This document shows, piece after piece, positions 58,901-64,000 of a stretch of DNA of 64,000 nt. Within the stretch, counting starts at the first letter, position 1. Each line of letters opens with the position of its first letter. Position numbers and translations under genes: made by a program. A model generated the notes under the pieces. That model saw only the letters and a list, made by a program, of their open reading frames with translations. It made no database searches and had not been told where the DNA came from. This DNA is from Labyrinthula sp. Ha. Lineage: Eukaryota > Sar > Bigyra > Labyrinthulida > Labyrinthulaceae. The stretch is from positions 868,001 to 932,000 of the forward strand of contig JAALGZ010000007.1 in assembly GCA_015227615.1 (NCBI GenBank). The letters are read 5' to 3'.

Positions 58901-60347
58901 ACAAAATATTGGGGGTTTGATCAAGTGAAGCTATATCTCTAGATAGGTTGTTACCAGATTTTACGAGACAGTTCGCTCCAGTGTAATTGTTGCCAACGCG
59001 GTGTAGAGATAATATTTCTAGAGATTTGTTTTTTGTAGATAAATTCCAAAAATAATAGACATTTACTTGAAGCCAGAAGATATCTTTGAATTTGCAGCAA
59101 AAAAATGCCTATAGAAAAAATATTTAAAGTCAATAAGCAATAGCTCATTATTCAAGTATTACAGAATATTGGAATCAAGAGATAAATCCAGCATTTTTTA
59201 TATAATCCAAAAACATTTCGTTCTGAATCTAATAATGTTTGTTAATGACATCTTGCGATCTTAAAAGCTTCGTTGCTCTCAATATTCAAATGACTTCAGC
59301 GTATTTTTAGAAGGAACAAAAAGTGTTAGGTCTTCTATGCTATTTATAATTACGAAATTGTTATGATATATTTTTATTTGGCATTAAATTTTTGTTTTTC
59401 CTGTAATATAAAGCTTCTGGCGAGCTTGTTTTTAAAAATTTAATAGATCACGAGCAAATTTGGAATTAAGGAAGCCACCTCAATACCTTTTCTCGGACCT
59501 CTATTTTCCATTCCATTGGTGTTTCCATAATTCTCCCTCTATGAAATTTCCTAAGGTTTTCGGTTTCCCGCTAAATTCTCAAGTATCTTCCAAAAACTAG
59601 CTTCTTTCTTATTATTTCTTAAAAAAAAGTCTCGTTTCCCATTTTTTGAATTGAACGCATGGTCAAAGATCATGGATAGAGTTATTCTTTAAGGAGGAAA
59701 TAGCTAATTCCAAGAACTATATTAAAAAATGTTTTTAATATTTTTTACAAGCTTTGACATTATGTAAATGATTTTTGAGCCAATATGACTCAAGACCCAG
59801 GTATCCCCATCTTTTTTGAAAGTTCAACTATTAATTGTCTAAAGTTTAATGGCTTACATAATTGAGTAAGAAGGAAAACAAATAGGAAATAAATAAAAAT
59901 TGTGATATTACTTGGATTTATGATAATATTTCTTTTGATGATATCTTACTCCTGTTTTGTGATCTCCAATATTGACAAAAATTATTCTATGTATGCTTGA
60001 GAACGAGCAAGAAGAACATCTCTTCGAGGAAGGTTAACTATTGAACTTTATTTAGTACCTTTAAATTTTTTTTTACATTAGGTTGATTTAAACTAACAAT
60101 TAAAACTATACAGAAGTTCGTGCCTTTATATATATATTCTCAAAGCGTATCCTCAATACCATTGTAACGGTCACATGCTTAATATATATATATAAACCAA
60201 CTGTTTAGCTCAGGCTAATTAAACCGAACTATTCATTATTTTTGCAGGTGAAGAAAAGCCCTGTGAGGAAGGATCCTCTATGGAAACATAATTCCTATAT
60301 TTTTTGCAGTGATAATATTTATTTATTACAGTTTCCTTGCCCTTCGC
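55981..60347. other. AT-rich gap
   Basis: It begins with the right target duplication of the small hAT element (55981-55988). A 69-codon plus frame at 56613-56822 has protein-like text (TRISLEEVDMNQFPNFLIGN) but no known family. TA-repeat tracts occur near 60125-60195. No gene was recognised. Confidence 0.4.
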
Positions 60348-61073
60348 CTACAGGTAAAAATCCGTGAAAAGCTTTTGTTTTAATACTTCAATCAACTTAT
60401 TAGAAGAGTGGCCATTTAAAACATGAGCTAAACCAGCATAGTTGCCATTTAATGTAGGCAGGCACTGCATATACGAAATCATATGGTTAAGTGGCAGAGA
60501 GGATGCATTCAAAAGAGAAAGAAGCCGAAGTGTGCGTTCGTTTCCCAAAAAGAGGAAATTGCACTGACAGTACACTACTTGAATAACTGAAAAGCTCCGA
60601 AAATTTAGTTAAAATAAGGAAAATAGAAAAGAATCAAGTACCAAAATATAAAAAATGGATCATACGACCAAATCATAAAATTATGCTCTGATAATTTCAA
60701 AACTCACTGAAAGAGGATAGGAAAGTCATCAGTATCACTTATAGTACACTTAGAATCCTCAAAGCTAGCTTGATATATAACGAAAGTCTTAAACACTACT
60801 ACTAATCAGGGGTAGGGATATCCGCGAGAATCTCAAGATTCTAGATTTAATGTCACTTGCTCTTTCTTGAGTTTGGGTTAAAGCTGACAGATCAAAAAAA
60901 TATAATTTTAAGGTACACATAGAATTTAAAATGTTCCTGTCATCCTGCTATAAAATTTCCTATTACGACAATACTTCGACCTCCGTAGTTTTAGGTGGAT
61001 ATCCATAGTCATCGATATTCGACAAGATTAAGATGGAATTCTGTTTCACCCAGAGTAATGTCCCATTTAGCAT
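60348..61073 (-). CDS. Possible spliced gene divergent from the 353-aa gene, unrecognised
   Basis: An ATG at 61073 opens a 35-codon exon (MLNGTLLWVKQNSILILS, then DDYGYPPKTTEVEV). A 30-nt GT-AG intron at 60937-60966 joins it to a second open exon (LNSMCTLKLYFFDLSALTQ, then QERASDIKSRIL). A third piece near 60680-60755 and a terminal exon at 60348-60575 (CNFLFLGNERTLRLLSLLN ... VLKQKLFTDFYL) probably belong to the same gene, but those joins were not resolved. The start lies only 30 bp from the start codon of the plus-strand neighbour, implying a shared promoter. No family was recognised; it could still be a chance arrangement. Confidence 0.35.
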
Positions 61074-61103
61074 CCTCGACGGTTCTAGAGCAAGATTAGA
61101 AAC

Positions 61104-62165
61104 ATGGAAATAAAGATATATGTGCAACAACAATGGATAGATGTCAATATTGAGGAAGACGACAATTCAAATGAAATCAAATTAGTTTCCTCAGATATTT
61201 CAATTTTAATTGAAGCTACCAATAACCTGATCTTGAAAATGGGGCTTTCAGAAGGAACGATACCAAGAATTGATAATGTTAAGAAGTTTTTCCACATCGA
61301 AGGCAAGATTAATCTCACTGACAAGATATTGGATAAACTAGACTGTGGAGTAATCGAAACATCATCTTTATTAAAAATAAGAAAAATGATCAAAAATCTT
61401 TCTGCCATAGCTGACCTACCGATGGCTCATGTGCAGAACGCGGTTGCTGAAGTTGATGCATCATTAGAAAAGGCTTCTTCAAAAAATGGAGAGAAAACAT
61501 CTGAATCGCTGCAACTTACCTTTTATATCACTGTACTTTTTCTTGGTGAGCAATTCTCAATTATGCTGGATGAGTTTTCTCCTAGAAAAACAACCATTGA
61601 TGAATTGAAATCCAAGGTTATACTTCATCTCTTAACTGCGTTAGACCCCGAAGCACTAAAGCCAGAGGAACTTGTCTTATTTATTGGAACTCAACCGCTT
61701 TATTCTCATTGGTTGTGCTCTCAGATAGGGTTTCGAAATGGTTTGAAACTGGAATTGAAAAATATGGAAACTTCTTTCTCTCGTAGGCTATATCCAGGAA
61801 GAAGAAAGAGAGCAATCTTTACTTTAAATGTAAAACAAGATGACAAAATATTTCCTCTTCATTTTACACCAGAGGAAGTACAGAGTTGTAATCCTAAAGA
61901 AAAAGTTGCAGCTTTTATAAAAGAAAACGATCTTCCGGAAAGTTTGGTCCAGGGCACTATATTTGAAGTGTACAAAGGATTCACCGAGTGCTTAAGAATC
62001 AGATGTGTGGAGCAAAGTAAAGAGCTTCAATCTTTATACCTTGTAGAAGGGGAAGAAAAAGTGTCAGAACACATTAAATCATTTGAAGCACAAAAACATG
62101 TATTGATAGAAGCTACAAAAAAGATAAAAGTGTTAGAGACGAAGATCGAGGACCTCAAGGGTTAA
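61104..62165 (+). CDS. Unrecognised 353-aa protein with C-terminal coiled coil
   Basis: A single-exon frame with an in-frame stop shortly upstream of the ATG. The acidic N-terminal half is helical. Residues about 133-220 (LTFYITVLFLGEQFSIML, ELVLFIGTQPLYSHWL) alternate strands and helices in a way that could be a ubiquitin-like beta-grasp fold; this is a guess from pattern, not a match. A basic stretch (SRRLYPGRRKRAIF, about 228-241) and a second strand-rich part follow, and the last about 45 residues form a coiled coil (LIEATKKIKVLETKIEDLKG). There is no signal peptide or membrane segment. It converges on PRMT1 with 13 bp between the stops. The function is unknown. Confidence 0.65.
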   Translation: MEIKIYVQQQWIDVNIEEDDNSNEIKLVSSDISILIEATNNLILKMGLSEGTIPRIDNVKKFFHIEGKINLTDKILDKLDCGVIETSSLLKIRKMIKNLSAIADLPMAHVQNAVAEVDASLEKASSKNGEKTSESLQLTFYITVLFLGEQFSIMLDEFSPRKTTIDELKSKVILHLLTALDPEALKPEELVLFIGTQPLYSHWLCSQIGFRNGLKLELKNMETSFSRRLYPGRRKRAIFTLNVKQDDKIFPLHFTPEEVQSCNPKEKVAAFIKENDLPESLVQGTIFEVYKGFTECLRIRCVEQSKELQSLYLVEGEEKVSEHIKSFEAQKHVLIEATKKIKVLETKIEDLKG

Positions 62166-62178
62166 TTGAGTATTGGAT

Positions 62179-63258
62179 TTATATCATCCTGTATAGTAGG
62201 TTCTCCCTTGTTACCTTTTGACGTTCATTTTCAAAAGTATATGAAATAGTTATATCCAATTCCCGCTTATTTTTTTCATTCTGCTTAAAAGAAATCTTTC
62301 CTTTCACAACATCTCCACTATATCCAGTAAGTTCATCAGGAATATAGAACGTTGTTTGTTTCCAGTGAGTGTATTCATCTCTAGGTGATGTGGAAAACCC
62401 AATCTTTTTATGACTCTGTGTGAACTCAGCATCCCAGTATATTACAAAAGCGTGAATGTAGTCTGTTTGCTTGAAGGAAATTTCAAACTCAGATGTAAAA
62501 TCAGTGTCTTCCTTCTTCATTGATAGCAAATCGAAGCCAATTAACTTATCACTTGTAGTGCTTACTTGTTTTGCAGGAACTGTTTCAACTAAAGGCTCGA
62601 GCATGGCTAAGGGCTTGATACAAGAAAAATCGAAGCCATATACGTTATCCCAGTAGTTAATATGTTGTTCCTTATACTCATGATCTTCAATTCCAACAAT
62701 AAACATCTCACTATAGTCTGGAAACATGAACGAGTTAACTTGCATAAACGTGTCTCGAGCATATAAGACAGAGTCTAACATACCTTCGTATAGCAAACAA
62801 TATCCCATCCATTCAGAGATGATAATATCAACATTTTCTTTAATTATTTTGGTCAGTTCTGGATCCTCTACTTTTGACTGTATCACGGTTATCTTGTCAG
62901 AATACCCATTATCTTTGATGATTTGCTTTGCTATTTCAGCAACCTTTGAGTATTCAATTGCATATACATGCTTAGCTCCAGCTTTTGCAGCAAACAATGA
63001 TAATATTCCTGTGCCACATCCAACATCCATGACAACGCGATTTTCAAATACGCTAGGGTTTCGTAGGATAGCATCTCTATAAGTTTCTGTCCTAACACGA
63101 TCTTGAAGCATTTCTTGGTGAATGCCAATATGAGAGTAAGAGTCAAAGTAGTAGTCTTTAGTGGATATCGATGTTTTCTCTAACAAACTTATTCCATTCT
63201 CTTGTTTCATGGATTCTTCTGTTTGTTTTTCATCATTCTTACTCTTATCTTCACTCAT
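62179..63258 (-). CDS. PRMT1: Protein arginine methyltransferase 1-like (type I)
   Basis: A 359-aa protein starting at the first ATG (63258); the frame extends 11 codons upstream without one. YFDSYSHIGIHQEMLQD forms the cofactor-closing helix. Motif I (VMDVGCGTGILSLFAA, about 75-90) binds S-adenosylmethionine. The double-E loop SEWMGYCLLYEGM (about 147-159) supplies the two catalytic glutamates, and THWKQT (about 297-302) is the THW loop. It forms asymmetric dimethylarginine on RNA-binding proteins and histone H4, in nucleus and cytosol. The acidic, Gln-rich N-terminus is normal for the family. The start is 229 bp from that of the divergent WDR76-like gene, so a shared promoter region is likely. 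Confidence 0.93.
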   Translation of the reverse strand: MSEDKSKNDEKQTEESMKQENGISLLEKTSISTKDYYFDSYSHIGIHQEMLQDRVRTETYRDAILRNPSVFENRVVMDVGCGTGILSLFAAKAGAKHVYAIEYSKVAEIAKQIIKDNGYSDKITVIQSKVEDPELTKIIKENVDIIISEWMGYCLLYEGMLDSVLYARDTFMQVNSFMFPDYSEMFIVGIEDHEYKEQHINYWDNVYGFDFSCIKPLAMLEPLVETVPAKQVSTTSDKLIGFDLLSMKKEDTDFTSEFEISFKQTDYIHAFVIYWDAEFTQSHKKIGFSTSPRDEYTHWKQTTFYIPDELTGYSGDVVKGKISFKQNEKNKRELDITISYTFENERQKVTRENLLYRMI

Positions 63259-63486
63259 TTTTTCCTTACTTGGGTAAATTAATAGAAACAAAGTCGTACT
63301 ACAGAAAAAACGAGAGAAATAACTACCTTGTTAACTCTTTTGGAACAGGCTTGTTAAATTGATGAGTTATCCTAGTTTATGTTAACAAGAATCAGCTTTT
63401 GTGCCTGTGTTTGCAAAGATATTCGAAAGTTATAAAAGTTATAAACGTGCACAACCAAAACCAATATTTTAGAAATAACCGTTAAA

Positions 63487-64000
63487 ATGTTAACAAGAAG
63501 CCGAAGAAAAAACCTCGACAAGATAGAAGAAATAGAAGCACCGCCACAAGTGTCGCAACTTTCAAGCTTTAGTAGTTCTGATGATACCGTAGTTAACCTT
63601 GGTCTTGAAGACAACCCTGTAGCAAAAGTTGACGAGGAAAGTGAAAGTGAGGATGAGTATGAAAAGCTAAGATTGAAGCGAATTGAAGAGAATCTTAGGG
63701 TTTTGAATAGTCTAGGAGTAAATGCTGCTAAGATGAGCTTTTTGAACTCTGAAGAGAAAACTATCAAGGAAGTAACCCCTAGAAAACGTAAAAAGAAAGT
63801 TTGTAAGCGAGTAGAGAAGCTATCCAGAGCAGTAGATAGGCGTAGATCGCCAAGATTGAAGAAACTTAGACCAGCAACGAAAGGACTTGATTATTACGCC
63901 CATGAATTTCACGAAATTGATGAGGAGCAAGAGAAAATAGACGTAGAAAAGTACGAGTCAATGTTCAATAGCATTGCTGAAGAGCTCGCTGGAGACGCTG
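63487..64000 (+). CDS. WDR76/CMR1-like protein, N-terminal part, cut by window edge
   Basis: An open frame of 171 codons runs from the ATG at 63487 off the right edge. It is hydrophilic, with an acidic Ser-rich stretch (FSSSDD, EESESEDE). EYEKLRLKRIEENLRVLNSL at about residues 57-76 is the conserved YExxRLxNIxxNxxFLxSL helix that opens WDR76/CMR1 proteins, and RRRSPRLKKLRP (about 119-130) matches their RRSxRL motif. The WD40 propeller would lie beyond the window. These proteins bind damaged DNA or chromatin and serve in nuclear quality control. The call rests on these two motifs only. Confidence 0.5.
   Translation, partial: MLTRSRRKNLDKIEEIEAPPQVSQLSSFSSSDDTVVNLGLEDNPVAKVDEESESEDEYEKLRLKRIEENLRVLNSLGVNAAKMSFLNSEEKTIKEVTPRKRKKKVCKRVEKLSRAVDRRRSPRLKKLRPATKGLDYYAHEFHEIDEEQEKIDVEKYESMFNSIAEELAGDA

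Overview
This is nuclear DNA from a flagellated, AT-rich microbial eukaryote. The evidence is a spliceosomal gene set (THOC5-like, PRMT1, HERC-type HECT ligase, AP-3 mu, mitochondrial carrier, N-BAR protein), GT-AG introns, hAT/mariner/LINE mobile elements and a CFAP53-like TPH protein, a family tied to cilia and flagella. All large ORFs read with the standard code, with TAA, TAG and TGA as stops. The lineage cannot be fixed from this window.

The most distinctive trait is extremely short introns. Several genes look broken until introns of 27-33 nt are removed. AP-3 mu has five, the N-BAR gene three, the methylthioribose-1-phosphate isomerase one, and the THOC5-like gene at least five. All are GT...AG, and homology checks several of the joins. 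Despite these tiny introns the window is gene-sparse, with gene-poor AT-rich gaps of 3-7 kb.

Layout: 1-1.3 kb is a THOC5-like gene (-), cut by the left edge, with a possible small spliced gene beside it. 2.6-3.3 kb is a decayed Tc1/mariner/IS630-type transposase. 6.7-7.8 kb is a type II membrane glycosyltransferase. 8.1-9.7 kb is a 5'-truncated LINE relic. 10-11 kb is an unrecognised 341-aa protein. 12.2-13.4 kb is an N-BAR protein. 19.3-26.3 kb is a 6,933-bp hAT transposon with matching 8-bp target duplications and a nearly open transposase. It sits about 180 bp upstream of a bZIP gene (26.4-28.5 kb), which converges on an oxoglutarate/malate-type carrier (28.6-29.6 kb). 33.5-40 kb holds a protein kinase, the CFAP53-like gene and a 1,148-aa RCC1-HECT ligase. 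46.9-48 kb is MRI1, 51.8-53.3 kb is AP-3 mu, and 55.5-56 kb is a 476-bp non-autonomous hAT element. 60.3-64 kb is a dense cluster: an uncertain spliced gene, an unrecognised 353-aa protein, PRMT1 and the start of a WDR76/CMR1-like gene.

The genes do not form one pathway. They cover mRNA export, membrane curvature and AP-3 traffic, methionine salvage, mitochondrial transport, ubiquitination, arginine methylation, signalling and the flagellum. One possible link is regulatory: the bZIP, carrier and kinase genes all carry TGACG-type (CRE/bZIP-like) sites just upstream.
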